From: Clostridia bacterium
GTDB lineage: Bacteria; Bacillota; Clostridia; Oscillospirales; CAG-272
Direction of reading: 5' to 3'
DNA: 47,548 bases
Assembly (NCBI GenBank): GCA_017631855.1
Contig: JAGBSP010000038.1
Span: 1-47,548 of the forward strand
Shown in pieces: positions 1 through 7,695 of this stretch. The position numbers were made by a program, and so were the translations under genes. The notes beneath the pieces were generated by a model. It had not been told where the DNA came from. It was given only the letters and a program-made list of their open reading frames with translations, and searched no databases. Position 1 is the first letter of the stretch. Every line of letters begins with the position of its first letter.

Positions 1-146
1 GAGTTTACGAGAACTACCTCGTAGCCCTCCTCCTTAAGTGCCAGACACGCCTGCGTGCCTGCATAGTCAAACTCCGCTGCCTGTCCAATCACGATAGGTC
101 CCGATCCGATGATCAGAATTTTTTTCAAGTCGGTTCTCTTTGCCAT
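1..146 (-). CDS. carB: Carbamoyl-phosphate synthase large subunit, N-terminal fragment
   Basis: The reading frame starts at an ATG (144-146) and runs off the left edge, so only about 48 residues are visible. They begin [20 protein letters not shown] and continue with a [14 protein letters not shown] stretch, the nucleotide-binding start of CarB. CarB makes carbamoyl phosphate from glutamine-derived ammonia, bicarbonate and ATP for pyrimidine and arginine synthesis. It lies 36 nt downstream of pyrC in the same direction, preceded by a TTTTGGAGGATATAA ribosome-binding region, so it is probably the third visible gene of the pyrR operon. Fragment only; the identification rests on the characteristic N-terminus. 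Confidence 0.93.
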   Translation of the reverse strand, partial: MAKRTDLKKILIIGSGPIVIGQAAEFDYAGTQACLALKEEGYEVVLVN

Positions 147-182
147 AATTTTATATCCTCCAAAAGTAATAATTTACAAGTT

Positions 183-1400
183 TTATTCTGCTTGCCAAAC
201 GGTCTTTCCGTCGAGCACAGTAAGCACGCATTTTCCGTAGAGCTCTTCACCCGCAAAGGGAGTCGCCTTTCCCATCGAGAGAAAGTCGTCGGGATTGACG
301 GTGAATTTCTCGTCGAGCTTCCACACCGAGAAATCGTTGCCGAGCGGAATTCCGAAGCGACGTCTTGGTGCTAAGACCATCTTTTCCATCAGATCGTCCA
401 GCGTCATCACACCCGTCCGAACAAGCTTCGTATAGAGCACCGCAAACGCGGTTTCAAGTCCGACAATTCCGAAGGGAGATCCCGAAAGACCTCTTGCCTT
501 CTCCTCTGCCGAGTGCGGCGCGTGGTCGGTCGCGATCATATCGATCGTACCGTCAAGCAGTCCCGAGAGAAGCGCCTCTCTGTCCTCGCTTGCGCGAAGC
601 GGTGGGTTCATCTTAAAGCGTCCCTCCTCGCGAAGGTCGCCGTCGTCCATCACAAGATAGTGCGGTGCGGTTTCGCAAGTAACGTCCACGCCTCTTGCCT
701 TTGCCTCGCGGATCAGCGCAACGCTCTCCTTTGTGGAGATGTGGCAGACGTGATACGCGCATCCGATCTCCTCGCAAAGCTTCAAGTCACGCGCAATCTG
801 CGCGTATTCGCTCTCGGAGCAGATACCCTTGTGACCGTGCGCTTTTGCGTATTCGCCGTCGTGAATATATCCACCGAAGAGCAGGTCGTTGACCTCGCAA
901 TGTGCCGCGATGATCTTTCCCTCTTTCTTTGCCTCGACCATCGCCGCGCGCATCATTTCCTCATTCTGCACGCCGCGTCCGTCGTCCGAAAACGCGATCG
1001 CGTCGGAAGCAAGCGCCCCAAAATCGACAAGATCGAGTCCCGCCTCCATTTTGGTAATCGATGCGTACGGATAGACGCGAATGACCGCGTCGCGCTCGAT
1101 CAGATCGAGCTGCTCGCGAAGATGCTCGGGACTATCGGGCACCGGATTGAGATTCGGCATCGTGCATACCGCCGTATAACCGCCGTGCGCGGCGGCAAGA
1201 CTTCCCGTCCTTATCGTTTCTTTATAAGAAAAGCCCGGCTCACGAAAATGCACGTGCACGTCGCAAAAGCCGGGAAGAACCGTATATTCGGGAGAATGGA
1301 AAGAAGAAGGCAGAGCTGCCTTCGCACGATCGAGAGAAAACGCGAATTCGACGGGAGTACCCGCCGCGATATTCGTCATCATTTCACCCTGTTTTTTCAT
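183..1400 (-). CDS. pyrC: Dihydroorotase
   Basis: A 405-residue protein of the class I dihydroorotase type, which cyclises carbamoyl-aspartate to dihydroorotate, the third step of pyrimidine synthesis. The metal-binding signature DVHVHFREPG is at about residues 47-56, and the second signature (ATDHAPHS) lies in the C-terminal third, both characteristic of the amidohydrolase fold. The N-terminus before DVHVHF is slightly short for the family (Bacillus PyrC is about 428 residues), so the small N-terminal beta part is reduced. The start follows AAGGGGAATTTACG; ATGs at codons 7 and 8 are alternatives. It sits 18 nt after pyrR and 36 nt before carB, so it is probably controlled by the attenuator upstream of pyrR. 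Confidence 0.95.
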   Translation of the reverse strand: MKKQGEMMTNIAAGTPVEFAFSLDRAKAALPSSFHSPEYTVLPGFCDVHVHFREPGFSYKETIRTGSLAAAHGGYTAVCTMPNLNPVPDSPEHLREQLDLIERDAVIRVYPYASITKMEAGLDLVDFGALASDAIAFSDDGRGVQNEEMMRAAMVEAKKEGKIIAAHCEVNDLLFGGYIHDGEYAKAHGHKGICSESEYAQIARDLKLCEEIGCAYHVCHISTKESVALIREAKARGVDVTCETAPHYLVMDDGDLREEGRFKMNPPLRASEDREALLSGLLDGTIDMIATDHAPHSAEEKARGLSGSPFGIVGLETAFAVLYTKLVRTGVMTLDDLMEKMVLAPRRRFGIPLGNDFSVWKLDEKFTVNPDDFLSMGKATPFAGEELYGKCVLTVLDGKTVWQAE

Positions 1401-1418
1401 CGTAAATTCCCCTTGTTT

Positions 1419-1967
1419 TTATTCTTGTGCGTCACAAATATAGACGCCGTTCTCGCCGTCGATGTCTCGCACGGCAACCGCAATAAATTCGTTTTTTGAG
1501 GTCGGCACGTTCTTGCCCACGTAGTCGGGACGGAACGGAAGCTCTCTGTGACCTCGGTCAATGAGCACCGCCAACTGTACCGCCTTCGGGCGGTCGTAAG
1601 CAAATACGGCTTCGAGCGCCGCCCGCGCCGTTCTGCCGGTATAAAGCACGTCATCAACGATAATCACCGTTTTCTCGCGGATATCGCACGGAATGTGGCA
1701 CGCGCCCGCCGTGCTCTGCTTGTCCGCCTCGGTCAGATCGTCGCGGTGAAGCGTAATATCCAGATGTCCGAGCGGAACGTCCACGCCCTCGAAGCGTCGG
1801 ATATTCTCGGCAAGGATCGCCGCAAGCGGAATTCCGCGTCGCTTGACACCAAGCAAGCAGATTTCCTCCGCGCCCTTGTTCCGTTCAATGATCTCGTGCG
1901 TGATGCGTGCAAGCGCACGCGTGAGCGCCGCCTCGTCCATCACCATCGCTTTTCGTTTCGGGTTCAA
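1419..1967 (-). CDS. pyrR: Bifunctional pyr operon attenuator / uracil phosphoribosyltransferase
   Basis: PyrR binds UMP and the pyr mRNA leader, releasing an attenuator so that transcription stops when pyrimidines are plentiful; it also has uracil phosphoribosyltransferase activity. The frame shows DITLHRDDL, the PRPP loop VIIVDDVLYTGRTARAA, and the C-terminal DRGHRELPFRPDYVGKNVPT block typical of PyrR. I place the start at a TTG (1965-1967) giving MNPKRKAMVMDE and 182 residues, which aligns with Bacillus PyrR (about 181 residues) and follows AAAAAGGACGG by about 9 nt. The frame stays open upstream, but that extension runs through the leader and its terminator and is not expected to be coding. 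First gene of pyrR-pyrC-carB. Confidence 0.94.
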   Translation of the reverse strand: MNPKRKAMVMDEAALTRALARITHEIIERNKGAEEICLLGVKRRGIPLAAILAENIRRFEGVDVPLGHLDITLHRDDLTEADKQSTAGACHIPCDIREKTVIIVDDVLYTGRTARAALEAVFAYDRPKAVQLAVLIDRGHRELPFRPDYVGKNVPTSKNEFIAVAVRDIDGENGVYICDAQE

Positions 1968-2000
1968 AAATTTCACCGTCCTTTTTGCGTGTTTGGCTAC

Positions 2001-2027
2001 AAAAAAAGTCCTGCCATTCGGCAAGAC
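2001..2027 (-). terminator. Attenuator terminator in the pyrR leader
   Basis: On the minus strand the stem GTCTTGCC / GGCAGGAC, with a GAAT loop and one G-U pair, is followed by seven T residues just before the pyrR ribosome-binding site. Its left arm can instead pair with GGTAAGA at 2087-2093 as an antiterminator. This is a classic attenuator arrangement. Confidence 0.85.
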
Positions 2028-2086
2028 CGTTCCGCAAAAATCCAATACGGGCGCGCCGTATTCCTCTGCTATGCTCCAAAAACCGA

Positions 2087-2117
2087 TCTTACCGATATCT
2101 CTGTATCGCTTTAAAGA
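2087..2117 (-). promoter_or_regulatory. PyrR-binding anti-antiterminator hairpin
   Basis: The minus strand reads TCTT, a purine-rich bulge TAAAG, stem CGATA, hexaloop CAGAGA, stem TATCG, then GT and AAGA, which pairs back to TCTT. A CNGNGA hexaloop with a purine-rich internal bulge is the known PyrR recognition structure. The last arm overlaps GGTAAGA, which would otherwise pair with TCTTGCC of the terminator. PyrR binding should therefore favour the terminator. Confidence 0.82.
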
Positions 2118-2141
2118 TGTCTTTATTTTTTAACCTTATTT

Positions 2142-2170
2142 ATTATAGCACAACTACTATATATTGTCAA
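2142..2170 (-). promoter_or_regulatory. Sigma-A promoter of the pyr operon
   Basis: TTGACA (2165-2170) and TATAAT (2142-2147), both perfect consensus and separated by exactly 17 nt, point at the pyrR leader. The transcript should start near 2135, leaving a leader of about 165 nt that holds the attenuator. Confidence 0.9.
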
Positions 2171-2194
2171 GGGGAAAATAAAAAAAAGTCAGGG

Positions 2195-2237
2195 GCGTGT
2201 TACTTTTTCTTTTGGGAAGAAGCAAGAACCAAAAGGC
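2195..2237. repeat. Degenerate copy of the GTTACTTTTTCTTT palindromic repeat
   Basis: GCGTGTTACTTTTTCTTT at 2195-2212 is identical to 11923-11940. The right half has decayed to GGGAAGAAGCAAGAACCAAAA, so the long palindrome is no longer intact. It lies between the pyr promoter and the terminator of the lipoprotein gene. Confidence 0.6.
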
Positions 2238-2276
2238 AACGGCGCCGCTGCGATTTCTCACAGCGATGCCGTTGCC
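2231..2276 (-). terminator. Terminator of the LRR lipoprotein gene
   Basis: On the minus strand the arms GGCAACGGC (2268-2276) and GCCGTTGCC (2235-2243) enclose a second stem CGCTG/CAGCG and are followed by TTTTGG. It lies 14 nt beyond the lipoprotein stop codon. Confidence 0.75.
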
Positions 2277-2289
2277 TGTCATTGAATGC

Positions 2290-5106
2290 TCATGAATTTC
2301 CCTGGGTGTAATTAAAGTGAATCGTTGCCGTCGCGGGGAGATAGTTCCGTCCGCTGACCAAGCTCCACTTTTGTTGTGTGTCGGCATAATAAACATCGGT
2401 CAAGCTCGTACAATTACGAAACGAGTTATTCGAAATACTGAACTTCGTGCTAAGAATCACTATGCTCTTCAAATTCGTACAGCCGTTGAATGCACTAGTA
2501 TCGATTTTTTTGACGAATTCGGAAAACGTAACGCGCTCCAAACCGGTCCAGCCGAAGAACGTCCAACGCTCAATTTCGCTAATACCATTGGGAGTCGTAA
2601 GCTCGGTCAAAAGCTCTCCGTTCAGATAGAAATTTTCGGCATAACACAACGGATTGGCATCCGAACTGTCAAGCTTGATTTTGCACCACGCCTTAAGGTC
2701 GCTGATATAGACGTTCTTCAAGGCAGTGCAGTCATTGAAGGCCTCGCTGTAAATATGCTCCACGGTCTTGGGAATCGTAATGCTCTCCAAGCCGATACAA
2801 CCATTGAAAGAATTTCCGCCAATGCTCGTTACCCCCTCAGGAATCACGATTTGGTTCAATCCGGTGCAACCATTGAAAAGATACGACGAAATATCGGTTA
2901 CTCCCTGAGGAATCACAAAGCTTTCCAATCCGGTACAACCACTGAAAGCACCTGAACCCATGCTGGTTACTCCCTGAGGAAGCTCAAAGGACTTCACACC
3001 AATACAACCTTTGAACGCTCCTGCACCAATGCTTGTGAGCTCCTGCGGAAAGAACACGGACGTCAAGGAGGTACATCCGCTGAAAGAGTTGGCTAAAACA
3101 TGAGTGGTCCCATCCGGAATTCTAAGCTCGGTCAAAAGCTCTCCGTTCAGATAGAGATGATTTGCATAGCTCAGCGGATTTGCGTTAGGGTTGGAAAAGC
3201 GAATTGCGAGCCACGCTGAAAGATCGCTGATATAGATACCGGTCAAGCCGTCGCAGTCAGCAAACGCATCCGTGTCGCTCACGGTGAGCCCAACGGGAAT
3301 TACAACACTTGTTAAGCTACTGCAGCCATAGAACGCGCTGGGACCAATACTTGTCACACGTTCAGGAATCGTGATCTCCGAAAGCTCGCTACAAGCATAA
3401 AACAGCTGTTTCTCAATCACCGTCAATTCCGCAGGAAGAGTAACGCTCCTCAGCTTGCTGCATAAGCTAAACGCAGCTTCGCCAATCTCCGTAACAGTGG
3501 CGGGAACCTCAAGTATCTCCAAGCTACTGCAAGAATGGAACGCATAGCTCTTAATTGTCTTCAAACGTTCGGGCATTGTAACACTCTTCAAGCTCGTACA
3601 CCCACGGAAAACGTGCTCATCAATCACCGTCACCCCGGCAGGAATCACAATTCCCGTCAGACTTTTACAGTCCCAAAAAACATTCTTTCCAATCTCGGTC
3701 AAGCCCTCAGGTAATGTCACGCTCGTCAAACTCGTACACTCCATGAAGGTACTGCCGTAAATGACCGTGATGCCGCTTGGAATCACAATCTCCGCCAACT
3801 GATAACAACGGCTGAAGGCGGCACCGCCAAGACTCGTCAAGCTGTCGGGAAGCACGACGTGCTCCAAGCTTTTGCATCCGCTGAATGCCTGATCTTCAAT
3901 CCGCTGTACCGTATTGGGAAGAGTAAGGCTTTTCAGATTTTTAACGTCTTTCATCGCGATCTGACCAATCACCTGTGTACCCTCATACACCGTAAACGAC
4001 ATATCTGCCTTATTTCTAGGATACAGGATCAGACGCGTTCCATCCTTGGTATACCATACGCCGTCAACCGAACGGTGGTTGGCATTATTCTCACCAAAGG
4101 TGATGTGAGTCAGCTCGTCACAATTGGAAAGCGCAGAAATATGGACTGTCACCACGCTGTCGGGAATGGTGATCCCCGTCATCTTGCTTTGCATGAAAGC
4201 AGATTTGGCAATCGTCAGCGTTCCGTCCTTCACCGTATAATCCCCCGAAGGATTTCCCGAAATCAAATGCTTTCCAATGTAAAGAACGCCATCTTCCCAG
4301 TTGCTTTGATTGTTATAATATCCTGTTCTATAAAAAGCATCATATCCAATATTTCTGATCGTATCGGGAAGCAAGAACTCCTTGATTGAGCTATTCGTGT
4401 AAAATGCCATATCAGGGATCAATCTTGTGCCGTCCTTGACAATACACGTGCCTTTCAAATCACTCCGTGCCGCAACCAAGCAATCTCCGATATACAGAAG
4501 TCCGTTTTCCCAATTACTCTGATTGGAATAATATGCCGTACTCTTAAACGCATCTTCCCCGATCGACGTCACCGTATCGGGAATCACAAACTCTACAACC
4601 TTAAATTTATTTGAGAAGGCTCTTGCCTGAATGGCAACAACAATATCCCCCGCAGGAGAGACCGAAGGAATTACGACCACAGTGTCGGTGCAGTTATCAC
4701 TCATTCCCGTGACCATACAGGTACCGTCTCCATTTGAGTAATACATCAGCCCGTCCGTAGGAATTTCCTGAATATCGCCGCAATTTGTGCAAAGCTTATT
4801 TTCATAGTTATGTCCCGTAGCGGGAATACCCTCACTCTCGGTTTCCGAGCAGTGGGGACAGCTTCTCTGTCGCAATCCATCTTCCTCGCACGAGGCTTCC
4901 TTGACGACTGTCCAATCGCCAAACCCGTGCTCCGTCTCGCTGTCAGACGAATCTTTGTCGTTTGGCTTTTTCAGTTCGTCGAGCGACTCTTCGGTGCTTT
5001 CGGTCAGTTCTCCGTCAAGCGTATTCTCTTCCTGACACGCGGCAAGCATACCCACGAGCATTGCAAGGCAAAGCATCAGAGAAAGCACTTTCATCAATAA
5101 TTTCAT
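2290..5106 (-). CDS. BspA-type leucine-rich-repeat surface lipoprotein
   Basis: A 938-residue predicted lipoprotein. The start at 5106 follows GGGGGTGAAACA and gives MKLLMKVLSLMLCLAMLVG, a lipoprotein signal with lipobox LAAC. An acidic Ser/Glu-rich linker follows. Next comes a segment DWTVVKEASCEEDG...CPHC...IPATGHNY...CTNCG with paired cysteines, a module common in clostridial surface proteins. The rest is more than twenty repeats of about 23 residues of the form aF-x-gC-x-sL-xxv-x-iP-xx-vt-xIg, the LRR_5/BspA class. Two tracts reading YISDLxAW with YLNGELLTEL interrupt the repeats. Such proteins usually mediate binding at the cell surface; the ligand here is unknown. It is divergent from the XRE regulator at 5240, with its own promoter and terminator. 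Confidence 0.9.
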   Translation of the reverse strand: MKLLMKVLSLMLCLAMLVGMLAACQEENTLDGELTESTEESLDELKKPNDKDSSDSETEHGFGDWTVVKEASCEEDGLRQRSCPHCSETESEGIPATGHNYENKLCTNCGDIQEIPTDGLMYYSNGDGTCMVTGMSDNCTDTVVVIPSVSPAGDIVVAIQARAFSNKFKVVEFVIPDTVTSIGEDAFKSTAYYSNQSNWENGLLYIGDCLVAARSDLKGTCIVKDGTRLIPDMAFYTNSSIKEFLLPDTIRNIGYDAFYRTGYYNNQSNWEDGVLYIGKHLISGNPSGDYTVKDGTLTIAKSAFMQSKMTGITIPDSVVTVHISALSNCDELTHITFGENNANHRSVDGVWYTKDGTRLILYPRNKADMSFTVYEGTQVIGQIAMKDVKNLKSLTLPNTVQRIEDQAFSGCKSLEHVVLPDSLTSLGGAAFSRCYQLAEIVIPSGITVIYGSTFMECTSLTSVTLPEGLTEIGKNVFWDCKSLTGIVIPAGVTVIDEHVFRGCTSLKSVTMPERLKTIKSYAFHSCSSLEILEVPATVTEIGEAAFSLCSKLRSVTLPAELTVIEKQLFYACSELSEITIPERVTSIGPSAFYGCSSLTSVVIPVGLTVSDTDAFADCDGLTGIYISDLSAWLAIRFSNPNANPLSYANHLYLNGELLTELRIPDGTTHVLANSFSGCTSLTSVFFPQELTSIGAGAFKGCIGVKSFELPQGVTSMGSGAFSGCTGLESFVIPQGVTDISSYLFNGCTGLNQIVIPEGVTSIGGNSFNGCIGLESITIPKTVEHIYSEAFNDCTALKNVYISDLKAWCKIKLDSSDANPLCYAENFYLNGELLTELTTPNGISEIERWTFFGWTGLERVTFSEFVKKIDTSAFNGCTNLKSIVILSTKFSISNNSFRNCTSLTDVYYADTQQKWSLVSGRNYLPATATIHFNYTQGNS

Positions 5107-5137
5107 TGTTTCACCCCCATGGACTTTGTTTTTTATT

Positions 5138-5166
5138 ATTATATCACAGACTTTTCTCAAAGTCAA
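5138..5166 (-). promoter_or_regulatory. Promoter of the LRR lipoprotein gene
   Basis: TTGACT (5161-5166) and TATAAT (5138-5143), 17 nt apart, read leftward into the lipoprotein gene. Confidence 0.82.
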
Positions 5167-5169
5167 CCA

Positions 5170-5196
5170 TTTTGAGGTAATCTTTTTAACTCAAAA
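5170..5196. promoter_or_regulatory. Possible operator (inverted repeat) between lipoprotein and XRE genes
   Basis: The half-sites TTTTGAG (5170-5176) and CTCAAAA (5190-5196) form a perfect 7-bp inverted repeat with a 13-nt spacer. It lies just upstream of the lipoprotein -35 box and before the XRE gene, a likely place for the XRE protein to bind. This is inference from position and symmetry. Confidence 0.4.
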
Positions 5197-5239
5197 GGGA
5201 TAAAATGTATTATAAGAAGATAAAAAAGGAGGACTCGTT

Positions 5240-5482
5240 TTGAACGTAGGAGAAGCAGTTCGTTTGCGAATCATTGATTTGTGTGAAGAACGGCAAATCA
5301 CCATCAACAAGCTTGCCATGCTTTGCGGCATTACGCAATCGACCATAAGCAACATTATCAGCGGTCGAAATAACAGCACTACCATTGCCACCATCAAAAA
5401 AATCTGCGACGGATTAGATCTCTCTCTCGTAGATTTTTTCAGCTCCGACCTCTTCAAAAATTTAGAACAAGAAATCCAATAA
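5240..5482 (+). CDS. Small XRE-family (Cro/cI-type) helix-turn-helix regulator
   Basis: An 80-residue protein that is almost entirely one HTH_3/XRE domain: helix 1 near residues 2-17, the HTH ITINKLAMLCGITQSTISNI at about 20-39, then TIKKICDGLDLSLVDFF, the usual closing helices. The start is a TTG at 5240, nine bases after AAAAAAGGAGG. There is no ligand-binding or dimerisation domain beyond the HTH core. It stands alone, divergent from the lipoprotein gene and closed by its own terminator, so control of the lipoprotein gene or of itself is the simplest guess. The target is not shown by the sequence. Confidence 0.85.
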   Translation: MNVGEAVRLRIIDLCEERQITINKLAMLCGITQSTISNIISGRNNSTTIATIKKICDGLDLSLVDFFSSDLFKNLEQEIQ

Positions 5483-5485
5483 GTA

Positions 5486-5515
5486 AAAAGACCGTTCCCG
5501 AAGGAACGGTCTTTT
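5486..5515. terminator. Bidirectional terminator between XRE gene and rpsR
   Basis: Perfect stem AAAAGACCGTTCC / GGAACGGTCTTTT with a CGAA loop, with A and T tracts on opposite sides. It serves both the XRE gene (plus) and the rpsF-ssb-rpsR operon (minus). Confidence 0.9.
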
Positions 5516-5522
5516 GTTCGAT

Positions 5523-5780
5523 TTAGTCGGTTACGTAAGGCAGAAGTGCGACCTGTCTTGCACGCTTGATCGCGGTGTTCAGTTCGCGCTGGTGCTTTGC
5601 GCAGGTGCCAGAAATTCTTCTGGGCAGGATCTTACCGCGCTCGCTGATGAACTTTCTCAGCTTTGCGGAATCCTTGTAGTCGATGAAATCAACCTTATCT
5701 GCACAGAAAATGCAGACCTTCTTTCTTCTGCGTACAACGGGACGCTGAGGGCGTGCCGCGGTGTTTTCAGCTCTATCCAT
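5523..5780 (-). CDS. rpsR: 30S ribosomal protein S18
   Basis: An 85-residue S18 protein with the family blocks [24 protein letters not shown] and [24 protein letters not shown]. It carries KVCIFC in the N-terminal half and a later Cys before AKHQ, so it is the cysteine-containing (probably Zn-binding) form of S18. S18 pairs with S6 on the small-subunit platform. It is the last gene of rpsF-ssb-rpsR, with a GGAGGATAAGAAC site before the ATG, and is followed directly by a strong terminator. Confidence 0.97.
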   Translation of the reverse strand: MDRAENTAARPQRPVVRRRKKVCIFCADKVDFIDYKDSAKLRKFISERGKILPRRISGTCAKHQRELNTAIKRARQVALLPYVTD

Positions 5781-5819
5781 GTTCTTATCCTCCTAAAAAA
5801 TTATGGTGCGACGCGATTG

Positions 5820-6290
5820 TCAGAACGGCAGATCGTCGTCGGTGTTGAGCTCCTCAAAGTTGGGCGCCTTTGCCGCATTCGAGGAGAACGAGGGGGTCTG
5901 TGCATAAGCATCGGGAACGTAAGATCCGCCCTGCGGTGCGCCGCTCTCTGCGCGAGAGTCAACGAACATCGCGTCGTCAACGACGACCTCGGTTGCGTAT
6001 CTCTTCTGTCCCTGTGCATCCTGCCAAGCTCTGGTCTGGATGCTACCCGTCAGGCAGATCGCGGAGCCCTTACGGAAGAACTTCGTGATAAACTCTGCCG
6101 TCTGTCGCCATGCAACGACGTTGATAAAATCGGTTTGCTGTTCGGCGTTCTCGCCGCCTCTCGCAGAGAATCTTCGATTGATCGCAATGCTGAAGTTCGT
6201 GACAGAAACGCCCGACGTCGTTTGCTTGAGCTCGGGGTCACTCGTCAGTCTTCCTGCCAGCACGACCTTGTTCAAATTCAGATTCGACAT
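5820..6290 (-). CDS. ssb: Single-stranded DNA-binding protein
   Basis: A 156-residue SSB with an N-terminal OB fold (NKVVLAGRLTSDPELK, TNFSIAINRRF, DFINVVAWR, AEFITKFFRKGSAICLTGSI) over about residues 4-105. A flexible tail follows, ending in DDDLPF, the acidic tip through which SSB recruits replication and repair proteins. It coats single-stranded DNA during replication and recombination. The gene sits between rpsF and rpsR, the standard order in Bacillota, with a GGAGGTTCCGA ribosome-binding site. Confidence 0.97.
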   Translation of the reverse strand: MSNLNLNKVVLAGRLTSDPELKQTTSGVSVTNFSIAINRRFSARGGENAEQQTDFINVVAWRQTAEFITKFFRKGSAICLTGSIQTRAWQDAQGQKRYATEVVVDDAMFVDSRAESGAPQGGSYVPDAYAQTPSFSSNAAKAPNFEELNTDDDLPF

Positions 6291-6313
6291 TCGGAACCTC
6301 CAAAGAAGAGAAA

Positions 6314-6718
6314 TTACTCTGCGTCAGCAGGAGCAGCTTCTTCTACGGCAGCCTCAACAACGGGCTCAGCAACAGCTTCAGCAGCAGCCTTTGCAGCCTT
6401 TTCTGCCTTCTTCTCAGCAGCGTCGTACTCGAGTCTGATAATCATCGAACGCATGATCGTTTCATCAATGTTGAACACACGCTCAAGTTCTGCGGGGAAT
6501 GCAGGCTCGGTCTTGAAGGTAGCTACTACGTAGTAACCCTCGGGCATATCGTTGATCGGATATGCAAGACGGCGCTTGCCCCACTTTGCCACGTCAACAA
6601 CCTCGGCATTTGCCTCGATCATCGACAGGAACTTGTTCACGGTTGCGTCACAGGCTTCATCACCCTTCGTAACGTCAACGATGAACAGGCACTCGTAAGA
6701 ATTGATAACCTTTTCCAT
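6314..6718 (-). CDS. rpsF: 30S ribosomal protein S6
   Basis: A 134-residue S6 protein. The core (YECLFIVDVTKGDEA, GKRRLAYPINDMPEGYYVVATFKTEP, RVFNIDETIMRSMIIRLE) covers about residues 6-98. After it comes an Ala/Glu/Lys-rich C-terminal extension of some 35 residues ending in Asp-Ala-Glu, a low-complexity tail seen in several Clostridia. S6 binds S18 in the platform of the 30S subunit. First gene of the rpsF-ssb-rpsR operon; a GGGAGGTGTAAAAC site precedes the ATG. Confidence 0.97.
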   Translation of the reverse strand: MEKVINSYECLFIVDVTKGDEACDATVNKFLSMIEANAEVVDVAKWGKRRLAYPINDMPEGYYVVATFKTEPAFPAELERVFNIDETIMRSMIIRLEYDAAEKKAEKAAKAAAEAVAEPVVEAAVEEAAPADAE

Positions 6719-6819
6719 GTTTTACACCTCCCTATGGACTGAAGACCGCACGCATCGAATAAAATTTACGTGCAGTAAGGAGACGGGCGATGATTGAATT
6801 TTGCCCGTACCGAATTGGT

Positions 6820-6848
6820 ATTATACCATAGTTTTCAGGGCTTGTCAA
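6820..6848 (-). promoter_or_regulatory. Promoter and leader of the rpsF operon
   Basis: TTGACA (6843-6848) and TATAAT (6820-6825) with a 17-nt spacer. The leader of about 95 nt contains two possible hairpins: ACGGGC/GCCCGT (6783-6808) and GCACG/CGTGC (6748-6773). rpsF leaders in many bacteria bind the S6:S18 complex for feedback control, but I could not match the known motif with confidence. Confidence 0.85.
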
Positions 6849-6921
6849 TAGGTTTTCCAAAAAAATATTTGTTTGATTTTTTCCTTAAATATATAATAGC
6901 ATTTCCCCAAAAAATTTTCTA

Positions 6922-6950
6922 TTGCAATTTTTTCCTATATGCGCTATAAT
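6922..6950 (+). promoter_or_regulatory. Promoter of the SDR-glycosylase operon
   Basis: TTGCAA (6922-6927), 17-nt spacer, TATAAT (6945-6950), followed about 30 nt later by the GGTGG ribosome-binding site of the SDR gene. Confidence 0.75.
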
Positions 6951-6981
6951 AAAAGCAACAAAAACAATAGGTGGTTTTTTT

Positions 6982-7695
6982 ATGAATATTCTAATCACAG
7001 GCGGAAGCCGTGGGATCGGACGTGCTTGCGTAGAGCGCTTTGCACGCGACGGTCACCGTGTTGCCTTCCTTTATAAATCCAACACCGAAGCGGCAAACGA
7101 GCTTGCAAAAAGGACGGGCGCTGTCGCCATTCAAGCCGACATTTCGGACGTCGCCGACGTACGCGCCGCCGTTTGCCAAGCAAATAATACTCTTAGGGAC
7201 GTCGACGTCCTCGTCAACAACGCGGGCATTGCCGAATTCAAGCTCTTCACTGACATTTCGGACGGAGATTGGGAGAAAATGCTCTCCACCAACCTTTCGG
7301 GTGCATTTTTCGTGACGCGTGAGGTCGCAAAAACGATGATCGCCAACCATCGCGGCCGCATTATCAATGTCGGCTCGATGTGGGGCAAGGTAGGCGCCTC
7401 CTGCGAGGTACATTATTCTGCCGCAAAGGCGGGACTTCGCGGAATGACGATGGCTCTCGCCAAGGAGCTTGGCCCATCGGGAATCACGGTCAACTGCGTC
7501 GAGCCGGGTGTAATCGACACTGAAATGAACGCGATACTCGACGAAGACGCGCGCGCCGCACTCTGCGACGAAACGCCGCTCTGCCGACTTGGAACAGCAG
7601 AGGAGGTTGCCGCGCTCATTGCCTTTCTTGCGTCGGACGAGGCGGGCTTTATCACGGGTCAGTGCATCGGCATCGACGGTGGCTTTGCAATATGA
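6982..7695 (+). CDS. Short-chain dehydrogenase/reductase (FabG-like)
   Basis: A 237-residue classical SDR. The NAD(P)-binding motif TGGSRGIG is at about residues 6-13, NNAG near 85-88, the catalytic Tyr-Lys pair in YSAAKAG near 150-156, and an EPGVIDTEM loop follows. The C-terminus FITGQCIGIDGGFAI is typical of 3-oxoacyl-ACP reductases. It may be a fatty-acid FabG or another SDR; isolation from fab genes argues against certainty. The frame is open upstream, but ATG 6982 is chosen because it gives MNILITGG after an AATAGGTGG site. It overlaps the next gene by 4 nt (ATGA), so the two are translationally coupled. Confidence 0.88.
   Translation: MNILITGGSRGIGRACVERFARDGHRVAFLYKSNTEAANELAKRTGAVAIQADISDVADVRAAVCQANNTLRDVDVLVNNAGIAEFKLFTDISDGDWEKMLSTNLSGAFFVTREVAKTMIANHRGRIINVGSMWGKVGASCEVHYSAAKAGLRGMTMALAKELGPSGITVNCVEPGVIDTEMNAILDEDARAALCDETPLCRLGTAEEVAALIAFLASDEAGFITGQCIGIDGGFAI

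Noticed and set aside
513-1499. 328-codon open frame on the plus strand opposite pyrC
   Set aside because: It lies antisense to an unmistakable dihydroorotase, has no ribosome-binding site and an Arg/His-rich composition typical of shadow frames.
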